In this document: positions 48,701 through 58,550 of the stretch, one piece after another
How positions within the stretch are numbered: position 1 is the stretch's first letter
Layout: every line of letters begins with the position of its first letter
NCBI GenBank assembly: GCA_928212115.1
Contig: CAKMRJ010005523.1
Span: 136,528,785-136,592,784, forward strand
Direction of reading: 5' to 3'
Length of the DNA stretch: 64,000 nucleotides
Source: Lactuca virosa
Taxonomy: Eukaryota > Streptophyta > Magnoliopsida > Asterales > Asteraceae
Position numbers and translations under genes: made by a program
The notes under the pieces: model-generated
Databases searched by the model: none
Seen by the model: only the letters and a program-made list of their open reading frames with translations
Told to the model about the DNA's origin: nothing

Positions 48701-49400
48701 TCTGTGCAGCAATAACACCAAGCTCAATGGAAACCATGAGATCGAACTCCCTCTTGAAGACCCATGTGCTGCTATGAAGACCAACCTGCCTGCCAACCAG
48801 TAATAATCAAATTCGTAAGAAATCTCGCCTTAATGCAATTATACTAAGATTCATGGGATAAAACTTAAATTGCTCTTAAAACACTTTCAATAAAACAATG
48901 ATGCCCATAAAATGAATGATAAAATATTCCTTATTCTTCTTTTCTTGCACTAAAATATTTAGAAACAAACCACAGATCTAAGAAACACTATTCAAGAATA
49001 ACATATTAAATATTATAATCCAGAAAAAAAAAGGAAGTTTCATAGTAAAACATACCGAGCCTGTAATCTCAGAGTTGATGCTAGATCTCGGTTGGGGTTT
49101 GGCAGAGCCAATCAGTTTTTCTTTACATCAGACCTCATCAGAACCATCATCTCTTATATATAGTTCAATAGACATTTTCCCATGTTCCTTTCCAAATTCT
49201 CTTTCATAACCACTCATTTCACTTTCTGATTTGTCATAACCACCATCGTCTTCGTCCCCATCTTCTGCAATGCTCGACTGAATGAGAACTCTAGTTTGTA
49301 ATCAACTAAGATATTGATTCCCGGCTCCAGCTCCATTTCCAACAACAAAATTAGGGCTAAAATGAATGGGTATGGAATTGTAATCATATAAATAAAGAGA
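48700..49400 (-). pseudogene. Coding-like segments of unknown origin
   Basis: Two minus-strand stretches look protein-like. One at 48795-48690 follows an acceptor-like TGGTTGGCAG and reads STWVFKREFDLMVSIELGVI. The other at 49320-49130 reads RVLIQSSIAEDGDEDDGGYD, then KSESEMSGYEREFGKEHGKM and SIELYIRDDGSDEV. The second is acidic and ends in a stop. I do not recognise either. They could be 5' exons of the MULE transposase or captured host fragments. Confidence 0.3.
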
Positions 49401-49627
49401 TTGATAAATAATTTTGGAAACGATTACCTTCAAATTAGGAGCTGATTTATCGCATAGAAGTTAGGAAACTCTCTATTGTTTCCAATGCCAGAGCGAGAAT
49501 GAAGGCGGATGAGGTATTAAGAGGTAGAAAGGGCATTTTCGGAACTTCACATAGAAACTTTGAGCGGAAAAATTCGCTGGGAGGAGCCTCAGCAATTGTC
49601 ACATGGCAATTAGGCAATTAGGTACTC

Positions 49628-49630
<3 letters not shown>

Positions 49631-49676
<46 letters not shown>
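49631..49676. repeat. (TA)n microsatellite, left flank
   Basis: 46 bases of TA directly before the GGGCCG terminus at 49677. Confidence 0.95.
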
Positions 49677-49679
<3 letters not shown>

Positions 49680-51436
49680 CCGACCCTAGAGGGTGGGCAA
49701 GCTGGGCGACCGCCCCGAGCCTCATGAAATCTCGGAGGCCCTCAAGTTACGATTAGTTTGTATATTTATATATATAATTTTTTATAATATAAAAGATAAT
49801 ACGCAACAAAGAACAAAATATGGATCTAGATGAGATGGTTGAACCTTGGCGCTTCAATTGTTTGAAGCAATATAGGCCCTGTGTTTGAATCTTACAACTT
49901 TCCTTCTTGAATATTTTTTTAATTGTCTAATAGGTTTATTTTTTTTATCTTTGTCTGATAGGTTTCTAAAGTGACTTTTCAGTTTTCAAAAAAAACTTTT
50001 TTACCATCCAATAAATCAAACAGGCTTCTCGGTTCCCAAAAGCGAACTTTTGATTTTAGGGCTTTTTTTTCCACTCAAAAAATTGATTATGATTCAAACT
50101 TGTTTTAGCAAATACTCATATTCTCCATCGTCTAAGCATTTATACTCCATCGATCAAGCTTCATTCCCCCTTCTTCAGAAATTGATAGTATACAAATCAA
50201 GAAATTAGATTCGTCTCTCGAATCTGATTTCACATAGAGACAAGGGCGCAAGAGTAAGACTTCAAATCTTATTTCGCTGAACCTGAAGATTTTAATAGCC
50301 TACAGTGGCTCCAGGTTTGCTGTTGGTCTAAAATAAGTCTATGAGAGACGGATCTCAGGATGAAGATATTCAAGTTTTTTTGTCAATCAGAAATTAAACT
50401 GATTTTGTGATGGATCGTGTTCATATCATGTTTACATTTTTTTTTTAATGAAATACTTTTAGTTTAAAATATTTTAGTTGTATATATAATTTTACTCAAC
50501 TAGTCTTAGATGACAAATAATACTTAATAAAATATGTAAGTAAATTCAATTTTGAATTTTTTGTGCACAAGTGAAAAAGCATGTCCGGTTCACAAACCTT
50601 GATCTTCAAAAATCAAAATGGTTATTCTGGACGAAAATACCCCTACAAGTGAATCCCCTGTCAGCGGAAGATGCTCAAACTTTTCGAAGTTTTGGGTAGC
50701 TCCTTTTGATGGATAACCAATACTTAATTGGCTGCTATTTTTGGTGTTGCATCCAAACTATGTTGTTATTCTTGGTGAAAGTTGTAAACATGGTTGCTTA
50801 TATTCTTGGGGTGGGTGTGTGTGCGCGCACACATGTGAGTGCGTATGTTAATCAACAACTCAATCAATGATTTTAAATCAATTAACGTTAGTTTATTGGT
50901 AGAAAAACATTTAAACTATGAAAAATATTAGGAAGTTTTTAATAGTTAAAAAGTTAGTAGATGAACTATTTTAATAGGATTTTCATAATATAATGTGTAA
51001 GTATATACAGTATATGAAAGCAATACTATAAGAGCATGCGGTATGGGCCTCAACGAGAAGCAACGGTGCTGACGTGGCACGCCTCAACGACGTCGTGACG
51101 GGGGGAACACCGCCCCCCTAGCTCGTTGCATCTCGTCGGTTGAATCTCATGGCCACGGAAACGAATTGAAACGGGAAAAAAAGAACCGTTGCTTATGACC
51201 ATTAAGGAAAAAAAATAAAAAATAAAACATATTTATTTTCAAAAAGTTGGTGTTGCATCTTGTTGCCCATTTCCCCTCTTGGTATTATAACACCACTTGC
51301 TTATGTGGCATGTGAGGTGGCACAACTTGGTGTTGCACCTTGTTGCCCACACCCAATGCTCTAAGCTTTGATTAACTGGTGATCTGAAGGGCCTCTATTT
51401 TATTTTTGCGTCGGGCCTCAGATATGCTTGGACCGG

Positions 51437-51440
<4 letters not shown>
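49677..51440. mobile_element. GGGCCG-ended TIR element in (TA)n, about 1.76 kb
   Basis: The left end GGGCCGACCC and the reverse complement of the right end AGGGCCGGTCC match, and (TA)n flanks both sides (49631-49676 and 51441-51496). After the left end comes GCAAGCTGGGCGACCGCCCCG, a signature also seen in the relic at 56226-56295. No transposase frame is visible. A PIF-type MITE (51032-51361) is nested near its right end. Superfamily not assigned. Confidence 0.65.
51029..51364. mobile_element. PIF/Harbinger-like MITE, 330 bp
   Basis: Inverted ends GAGCATGCGGTATGGGC and (reverse complement) GAGCATTGGGTGTGGGC, flanked by TAA at 51029-51031 and 51362-51364. The 3-base TAA target and short termini suit Tourist-type MITEs. 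It is unusually GC-rich inside (51060-51130). Non-coding. Confidence 0.8.

Positions 51441-51496
<56 letters not shown>
51441..51496. repeat. (AT)n microsatellite, right flank
   Basis: About 56 bases of AT next to the GGGCCG element. Confidence 0.95.
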
Positions 51497-51498
<2 letters not shown>

Positions 51499-51655
51499 TA
51501 AACAAATAAATAAAAATCGGAAGTTAAAATTTTCTTTGGTTTATCCGGATAACCAAACTGGTTAAACAAAATATTACCTGTTACTTTAGAAAGGTTTAAA
51601 AAGACAATTGAACCGAACCAAATAAATTGAACCGATTAAACAAAACTCCAAATAA

Positions 51656-52105
51656 CCCCCTACCAATGTTTTAAAACCTGGGTCGACCCGGCCGGTTCAA
51701 CCGGTTGGACCGTGCTCCGGGATAGAAGGCGGGTCAATTGTGAATGTTTTTTGTAAAAATACGGACCGGATTGAACCGGCCGGGTTTCCTCTAAACCGCG
51801 GTTCGACCGCTTATGTTGAACCGGTTCAAACCGGATTGACCCGTTTTAATAGGGTTTGGATAGTTGGCTACAAGTAGCAAACGTCAAAAGAACGAGCCGT
51901 TTGTGGTTTCTTCAATGTTTCTCAATGTTTAAACTTTGTGGACATCAAATTATTGGTTTTATATGTTTATGCAGGAAAGTAAAAATATATAATAAAAAAA
52001 AAATACCATAAACCGGGTTGACCCGGCGGTTCAACCGGTTGAACTGTGAACCGGTCATCACACCGGGTCAACTAAAAACCCGGGTTTTAAAACATTGCCC
52101 CCTAC
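51656..52105. mobile_element. hAT-type MITE, 434 bp, with perfect 8-bp target duplication
   Basis: The termini CAATGTTTTAAAACC and CAATGTTTTAAAACCCGG (reverse complement of the right end) bound 51664-52097. CCCCCTAC is repeated exactly on both sides (51656-51663 and 52098-52105). Both arms carry GGTTGACCCGG/GGTCGACCCGG and AACCGGTT motifs. An 8-bp duplication points to hAT. Non-coding. Confidence 0.85.
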
Positions 52106-52556
52106 TCATAAAGTGCTACGCTAGCTATATCAATGTTTGAGTGATGCTATTGCTATAGGAAAACTCCACTAGTGTTATATTACCACTCAAAATACCACAA
52201 ACGCACGCATGAAACAGACTAGCATTGGCATCCAATTCTGTTTAAATCACTCCAAATTAACATGAAATGATACCCAACATATAATATTAGTTAAGATAAT
52301 GTTATATATGAAAACATCACATATGTTTAAGTATGTAACAGATTTAATTTGCAAGGCTCGCGTCCGAAGCATGGCAGGCTTATCAATGGGTGTAAAATGT
52401 CTAGCTACAAATAAGAAATAATATATTGGGTCGATCAAATGGGATCGATAAATATAGCATTCATAATTATATGTTTAAATACGTCTGCAACAAATAGTAC
52501 GTATAACACGAAAATAGTAATTAAAACAAATAACCCAACCAAACCAGAGACAATTG
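52106..52556. other. Downstream region of the F-box gene
   Basis: AT-rich, presumably 3' untranslated region and intergenic space of the minus-strand gene. No feature stands out. Confidence 0.5.
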
Positions 52557-54155
52557 TTAGCACCAGTTAAGATTGAAGTACATGTAGACATCAGGAGTGG
52601 ACCCGTCTAGAAAGCTTCTATGGGAATTTGTTAGCGTTTCCCATTTTTTATCAAGAGCCTGTCTTAATTGAACATGTTTTAGGGAACGAGGCCAATACAC
52701 AATTCCAGTAGTGGTGGTGGTTGTGATGGTCTTCTTTTCCAAGACCTCTCTCAGCATGAGTCTGCAAAAGTGATTGTTGTGTTTGAAACGAACATCTGGC
52801 TTTGCGTATACGCGCTTGGGATGGCAAATCTCAAAGAATGCATCAAAAAACGGGGATCGTTCCCACATGCATTCATCCTCAGTCGTTTGAAACCTTAGTT
52901 CTTGCACGTTCGTTGCAGGAGGAAGCAGGAGCCTTGTTCTTAGATCATCGATATCGATGTCCATGTCAACAAGTGGCTGACTTAAGTGTATATGAAGGTC
53001 ACACTTGCGTGATAATCTAAGTGCTTCCCTCATATTAAGAAAAAAAGATACATCAACAGGATGTTTAAGTCTGAGTGAAACACTGAGTTGTTTGAGAGAC
53101 GAGATGGGAAACAAGAGACTAGGCAATGTGTTGCAACTGAAGTCGAAAATTAATAATTTTGGAGCATGTACTTGTATGTCGATAAGGGTGTCTGGGAACG
53201 AATACAAGAACAATCTCTTGATGGAAGAAGATGAGAAATGAAAGGTCGTCAACTTCCAATATGTCAACCCAAATGTCAAACTCACAAGAAAAGGAAATCC
53301 AGATTTGATCATGTCCAGACACGTGTTGTCAATTATCACATCAACTAACTTTAATTGTCTAACCCTACGCACTGATATTGAATGGGAGTTGAATGGGTCA
53401 ATTACAAGAGGAATATGCGATTGAAAAACATATTGTCGATAGTAGCTAAATACACCAAGTTTTGGGACATCACTGATTTCCAAAGTAGTAGAGTTTTCAT
53501 ATAGACTACAGAAAGATATGTTTAATTCATAAAGACGAGGAAGGTTTTTAATCTTGATGGTTTTGAACCCCTCACATGAATGTAAAAGCTCTATCGTCTC
53601 AAGCAAGCAACAAGATGACAATATGTGATGAAGTGCCTCTTCACTTATGGTCACGCCTTCCAAGTGCAATTCGCGTAGGGATGACACGCATTTGATCACA
53701 GGATTCGTCATTGTCATCCAAACGGAATTGGGATGGATCCTCGGTGCTGAAACTCTTATTGTAGTTAGATTCTCACTTGCGAATATCTCATCTGGTAATG
53801 TAAATGAGGCACCCCAAAGGAAGAGTAAGAGGGAAATCTCTTTGAGACAAGTTTTGGTTGCAATAGGCGCGATCAATTTTTCAACATGAGAAGCTGAATC
53901 CTGGTTCTCAATGTCGATGTTAAGGTAAAACCTTTCGAATGGTGTGTTGTCATGGAGATACCTTATCAGAGTGCGCTCCATGTCCACCAACTTCATGCTC
54001 TTTTTTCTTCCAACTTTGAACCTGAGGTCAGGGAAGGTAGACCAAGCGTGTAGCCAAGACTTGGACAACATGCTTGTTTGGGCCGCTTCTTTTACTGTCA
54101 ACCAGGATTGTATATTTTGCATCAACTCTACAACATCTTCTACTTCTCGTCTCAT
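52557..54155 (-). CDS. F-box/LRR-repeat protein (532 aa), apparently intact
   Basis: Encodes a probable substrate-recognition subunit of an SCF ubiquitin ligase; target unknown. Residues about 5-48 form an F-box-like region (VVELMQNIQSWLTVKEAAQT, SMLSKSWLHAWSTFPDLRF), matching the second half of plant F-boxes ('DAVRTSVLSKRW..LW'); the usual 'LP..IL..I' first half is weakly conserved. Residues about 90-400 hold leucine-rich repeats, for example SLRELHLEGVTISEEALHHI, LPRLYELNISFC and APKLLIFDFSCNTLP. Near residue 480 there is a Thr run (TITTTTTTG) encoded by a GTGGTG-type repeat. There is no clear FBD motif. The single open frame of 1599 bases has no stop or frameshift and ends TGGTGCTAA. ATG at 54155 is the first in frame; a 5' leader intron is possible (donor-like ACAG|GTACAC near 54332). 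It is the only convincing host gene in the window. Expression is not shown. Confidence 0.85.
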   Translation of the reverse strand: MRREVEDVVELMQNIQSWLTVKEAAQTSMLSKSWLHAWSTFPDLRFKVGRKKSMKLVDMERTLIRYLHDNTPFERFYLNIDIENQDSASHVEKLIAPIATKTCLKEISLLLFLWGASFTLPDEIFASENLTTIRVSAPRIHPNSVWMTMTNPVIKCVSSLRELHLEGVTISEEALHHILSSCCLLETIELLHSCEGFKTIKIKNLPRLYELNISFCSLYENSTTLEISDVPKLGVFSYYRQYVFQSHIPLVIDPFNSHSISVRRVRQLKLVDVIIDNTCLDMIKSGFPFLVSLTFGLTYWKLTTFHFSSSSIKRLFLYSFPDTLIDIQVHAPKLLIFDFSCNTLPSLLFPISSLKQLSVSLRLKHPVDVSFFLNMREALRLSRKCDLHIHLSQPLVDMDIDIDDLRTRLLLPPATNVQELRFQTTEDECMWERSPFFDAFFEICHPKRVYAKPDVRFKHNNHFCRLMLREVLEKKTITTTTTTGIVYWPRSLKHVQLRQALDKKWETLTNSHRSFLDGSTPDVYMYFNLNWC

Positions 54156-55247
54156 CCCTTCAAACCAATAATAAACACATCGAATGTCAAATTTACACCT
54201 TTGAGCTCCAAACAGAAATCAGAAGTTTGAAAATTAGAAAAAAGAAACAAAATCATCTATAAAATTCAGAAATTTTGAATTAATCAAAATCAGAAAAAAC
54301 AGATTAACAATTTTTTTTTGAAAAGAGTGTACCTGTAACCTGCTTAGTTGCTCTCTTAGAGTCAGTCTTGGCTGATTATATAACTCTTGAACAGCCCAAA
54401 AGAAATGAGAAATCTGAAGTTTACAAAATTGTTAAACAGAGAAATCGAATTAAGCAATGATTCATACAATATCGAATCAGAAAATTCTATTTCAATCATG
54501 AACAATAATTCATAACAAGTTCGATTTTGCAGAATCTTAATGAAAAAAACGAAATTAGAAAATTCTATTTCTATTTCAATGAATAAATGTCCATAAATAG
54601 ATTTTGCAGTTGCGGATTCTTAACAGAACGAGTTCACAGTCCACAAATTCAGAAATTAGAGACTTACACAGATAAAAACTACCGATTATGAAGGAGTACT
54701 GTACGCTACTTCAAACTTCAGACAAAAACGATTCAAAAAGATTGAAAGATATCCAATTGGTGATGCAGTTAATCTCAGTCTCAAGTCTTAACTATCAAAA
54801 GAAATCCACTTTCCACTAATCTCGATTGTTGCTAATGTTTTTTCGGATAAAGGAAATCGGAAATTGGAAGAGAAAGAATGAGTACAGAGTATTGTGTATT
54901 TGGGCGGCGAATTCAGAAAATCAGAAAAGAGGAGAATAGAAGAACCGATTAACTGGAACTAGAAATAGAACAATGATAACTAACCGTTAGGGCTTTGGCA
55001 TCGGGAGAGATGGACGATGATGTCGTCTGGATTTTCCATGGAAGCGATTCAAGCTAAGCCGAAGATTGAAGAGATTAAATTGGCTTGGAAATCGAACGCA
55101 ATAGGTCAGTAGGCACGCCGCACGCTTAATTGCTCCCACTTGGGTTGGCGCCTGATAAATGAAAACATTGGGCCAAAACTAGTCCATTGTCCATAAGGCT
55201 AAAACACTGATATAACCCAATAATATGTATAAATATGAGGTCGTTTG
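54156..55247 (-). promoter_or_regulatory. 5' leader and promoter region of the F-box gene
   Basis: AT-rich upstream sequence with a possible untranslated exon ending ACAG|GTACACTC (about 54332) on the minus strand. No distinct TATA box or motif could be fixed. The segment ends at the hAT insertion at 55248, about 1.1 kb upstream of the start codon. Confidence 0.35.
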
Positions 55248-56225
55248 TAGAGGTGCACAAAAACGGATCAGTCCTTTTTCAGTCCCGTCCTTTTTTGGAT
55301 CGGTCTTTTTTTGATTGGTTTCGCTATTAACTAGTCCGATACCGGTCTTTTTTCGGTTCGGTTTCGAATTTTTTTTGGTTCGGTTTTGGATATACCGTAC
55401 AATTTCTTTTGTTGACGTAGATGTGCAAAATTATTCCAAACAGGCGCCTTACGATTTTCCTTGCTAATTTCATCAAATGGTTGGTTCGGATCAAAACCAG
55501 AGCGACCAACGGGACGATAACTACTTTCTTCGGCACCCGACATTATCCGATTGTGGAAACTTCAAGCTTTGTAGTGTAAATTTAGAGACATTTTGAGAAA
55601 GAGATAGAATTTGAGGTGAGAAAATAGATGGATATTCTGAGTATTTATAGGGTAAAAAAAATCAGTAAAACACAATTATAGCCGTTACTCATATTGATTA
55701 TATCCGTTGGTGTAATTCTAACCGTTGTAGTGTACATGTTTTTGCAAAAAACAAATCAGCCAAAACTAAGTAATAGCATTTATACTTTGTAGCCGTTGAG
55801 TAATGTTTTATTACTTAGTTATTACTATTAGTTATTAAAGTAAAAAAAAATGCAAAGGAAGGGAGCTTGTGCTACAAAAGAAGAGTAAGGTGGAGCATTA
55901 AGGAAAGGAAGGAAATTTTAAACGCATGAAAAAATTGAATCAAAACCATCATTGGAGGCCCGATACTTAATTGGGCTACCAAAAATATTTGGTTTTTCAT
56001 TTTCTGGAGCCTAGGACCGGTTGCACCGGTTTGGATCGGCAACTGTCCAAAAAATGGACTAGTTTATTTTTCTACCGGTTCAACTTTGGACTGGTTTAGG
56101 ACCCGTCCGGACTGCCACATATATCAATTTTAAGGACCGACTTAGGCTTTCTGTCAAAAGGACCCATTGATCTGAGACCTGTTCAGGATATGTATTTTTT
56201 TTGGACTGGTTCTTGTGTCCATCTC
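55248..56225 (-). mobile_element. Defective hAT element with BED-finger remnant
   Basis: Ends TAGAGGTGCACAAAAACGG (left) and TAGAGATGGACACAAGAACC (right, reverse complement) are hAT-like. Flanks GTCGTTTG (55240-55247) and GTCCTTTG (56226-56233) are an 8-bp duplication with one difference. The minus strand at 55543-55331 encodes MSGAEESSYRPVGRSG and RKAPVWNNFAHLRQQKK, resembling the start of the BED zinc-finger region of hAT transposases; the rest of the transposase is deleted. Both subterminal regions are rich in ACCGGT/GGACCGG motifs. Confidence 0.7.
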
Positions 56226-56295
56226 TAGTCCTTTGGCATTTGGGGGTCCGGGGCGGTTGCCCAGCTTGTCTAGGCCCATGGGCCAACTCTATGCT
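56226..56295. mobile_element. Relic of the GGGCCG-ended element family
   Basis: The reverse complement reads GGGCCTAGACAAGCTGGGCA then ACCGCCCCGGACCCCC, matching the terminus at 49684-49720 (GCAAGCTGGGCGACCGCCCC). Only one end remains. The hAT element inserted at its edge. Confidence 0.6.
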
Positions 56296-56571
56296 AATCA
56301 AACAAAAAACAAGAGATTTAGGTAAAGGAGGAGTGCCAACAGGTTTAGGGGTTTCGTCTTATATGTACAACTTGAAATCATGTTTGGCTGCACAGCTACT
56401 TAAATATGGTAAAAATTCAACAAAAACTCTTAGCCAGCCAAAGCCATTCAAAATATAGCTAAAGGCAAACCAGTAAAACACATTAGTTCAGGCGATATGA
56501 ATGATGTTGACTGAACTATGAATTAATGCCCAGAGTCATTCCTCATATCTCCCAACCAGATAGCTTTAACG
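56296..56571. other. Intergenic, nothing recognised
   Basis: No gene, repeat or paired terminus identified. Confidence 0.5.
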
Positions 56572-56895
56572 CCTCGTTCCCAAGTTTAACAAAAGAAAAG
56601 AAGAGAAGAGAAAAGAAAATCACGAGAGAAAAGAAAAGAAAGGAAAGGAAAACAAAATTTTCTTTCGTGTTCCCGGGTTGGAGAGAAGTGGAAGGAAAAT
56701 GAATCATTTTGTTCTTTCCTTCCAAATCCTCCCAAATCGGAAGGAAACTTAGGAGGGAAAGTGATCCTCCCATTTCTCTCCACTTCCTTCCACTTCCCTC
56801 CTTTAATGAAACTCGGGCACACCAATTTTTTTATTTTCTTCTTATTTCCTATCATTTCCTTTCCTTTCTCTCGTTAAGTTGAACTCGGGAACGGG
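56572..56895. repeat. Fold-back element with purine-rich and pyrimidine-rich arms
   Basis: The left end CTCGTTCCCAAGTTTAACAA pairs with the reverse complement of the right end, CCCGTTCCCGAGTTCAACTT. The left arm is an A/G tract (AAGAGAAGAGAAAAG), the right arm the matching C/T tract, and inner pairs (CTCCACTTCC against GGAAGTGGAG-like text) extend the foldback. The open frames here are translations of low-complexity sequence. Confidence 0.65.
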
Positions 56896-57855
56896 ATGTA
56901 ACTCTCTTCAAAACCACAAAAGTTTGAAAATTTACATTGTTAGCGCACACAAAGATTGATAGATAACTAGAATTCCAAACTTATAAAAAAAACCCAATCT
57001 TGAAATTTCGAGTTTTGTTGCTGTAGTTTACGCCTCAATTATCTCTATCTGGAGGCAGTATCTCGTTACAAGTCTAATGCAAAAAGTTTATCAGAAAACA
57101 CAAAAAAACACACGGTAAAAATGAGGGGTTTGGTGATAATTAGGTGGAGTGGTCGATCATGGGTTCAATCATAATACATAATTACATATAATAACATTTA
57201 TCGATTTGCTCAAGGCAGCATCTCATGAGAACCATGTTTAACATGTCGAAAGTCGAGACCCGAAAACGAGATTCCAAATTTTGACTTTTTTAATTCCTTA
57301 TTTGATAGCCTCAAAACTCGTATCTAACATTGAAATTCTATAGACAACATCAAAAAACTTACATTGTGATTAAGTTCAATTTGAGAAGGGAGTCTATCAG
57401 TGTACATGATTACCAAAGTCACAAAATGGTTGAGATTGAGATAAACAACAGCCAGAAGCAATGAACAAGAAATTAGAGATTCAAACAAACAAAAAACTAC
57501 CTACGCGCAGCGATGAACAGGAGAATTTCTTTAAACGACAAACAATGATTCTTTAGCAGCGGCTCCTTCTTTTAACTCACAGAAGGGGTACGCAAAAGTT
57601 AAAAAGCCTCTTAGAAATTACCCTTTTATATGCATAGATATATAATCGATATTAGGTAAATCGATATTACCTTCTAATTACCCTTTTATACGCTGGTATG
57701 GCTATATAATCGATATTTTTCTAATTACCTAATATCAATTACATAAAAAAAAATTGACCATTTTTTAACTTTTTTTTTTCTTTTTTATAATTTATTATTA
57801 TTATTATTATGTTATGGTATTTTTTAACATAGATCTTAAGGACACAAATAAGAAA
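56896..57855. other. Intergenic DNA, no gene seen
   Basis: One short direct repeat is visible: CTAATTACCCTTTTATA near 57615 (as AAATTACCCTTTTATATGC) and 57675. T-rich from 57730. Nothing coding. Confidence 0.5.
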
Positions 57856-57986
57856 AATATTATTATAATTAAATATGAAATACATTAATTATAAGAATAT
57901 TTCTTATTGAAAAAAATACGAAATATCTTAATTATGGAGAATATTAAATATAATTAATGTATTTCATATTTAATTATAATAATATT
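57856..57986. repeat. Perfect 38-bp inverted repeat, hairpin of 131 bp
   Basis: The arm at 57856-57893, starting AATATTATTATAATTAAATA, is matched without mismatch by the reverse complement of 57949-57986, with a 55-base loop. It is AT-only in composition apart from one G and one C per arm. It could be a small MITE or a hairpin RNA source. Confidence 0.9.
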
Positions 57987-58059
57987 CTCCGAAATTAATG
58001 GTAGAATATATGTCCTTCGAGCACATATTAGAAAATTCAATCATTATTATACAACTAGT

Positions 58060-58550
58060 CGAATTTACGTGTGTTGTGCAGTGATAAAATAAGCATAACA
58101 ATTCGCGACACGATACAAAATAAACGAGTTTGGGTTGACTTTCTCAACCTGCCAACCCGCCAATCTGTTTATTAAACATGTCATATTTGAGTTTGTCAAA
58201 ACACATACGGGTTGACCCATCAACCCGTTCAAAATTTTAATAAAAAAAATTATATATTTTTTAAATGTACTAAGTATTATTCGTAGAAATGTAGGACTAA
58301 TGTTTGTATTAATGTGACTATTACATTAGCATTTCAATTTATCTATATTTGTATTAATGTTTTAGTTTAAACATGTATCCATAAATGTTTTTAATTTTCA
58401 TTTGCATCTAGAATTAGTTCATGTTTAATTATTTATTTTATTTATTCCAAACTCGTCAACCCGTGACCTATATATTTAAATGGGACATGTTCGAGTTGAT
58501 GTATTTTGACCCGCCAACCCGAACACGACACGATCGCTAGGCCTAGATAA
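58060..58550. repeat. Dispersed repeat with CGACACGA/GGGTTGAC inverted motifs
   Basis: The left part has CGCGACACGATACAAAATAA and GGGTTGAC; the right part has TTTGACCCGCCAACCCGAAC and ACGACACGATCG. The opposed GGGTTGAC and GACACGA words suggest an eroded TIR or SINE-like element. Exact ends were not found. Confidence 0.4.

Noticed and set aside
9201..49640. Matching terminal inverted repeats for the MULE at these two positions
   Set aside because: I compared the ends next to the (GA)n and (TA)n tracts and found no convincing pairing, so the MULE limits are left open.
53005..54262. Plus-strand frames across the F-box gene
   Set aside because: Antisense shadows; the minus-strand frame is long and has family similarity.
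56543..56855. Phe/Ser-rich membrane-like frames
   Set aside because: Translation of the purine/pyrimidine tracts of a fold-back repeat.
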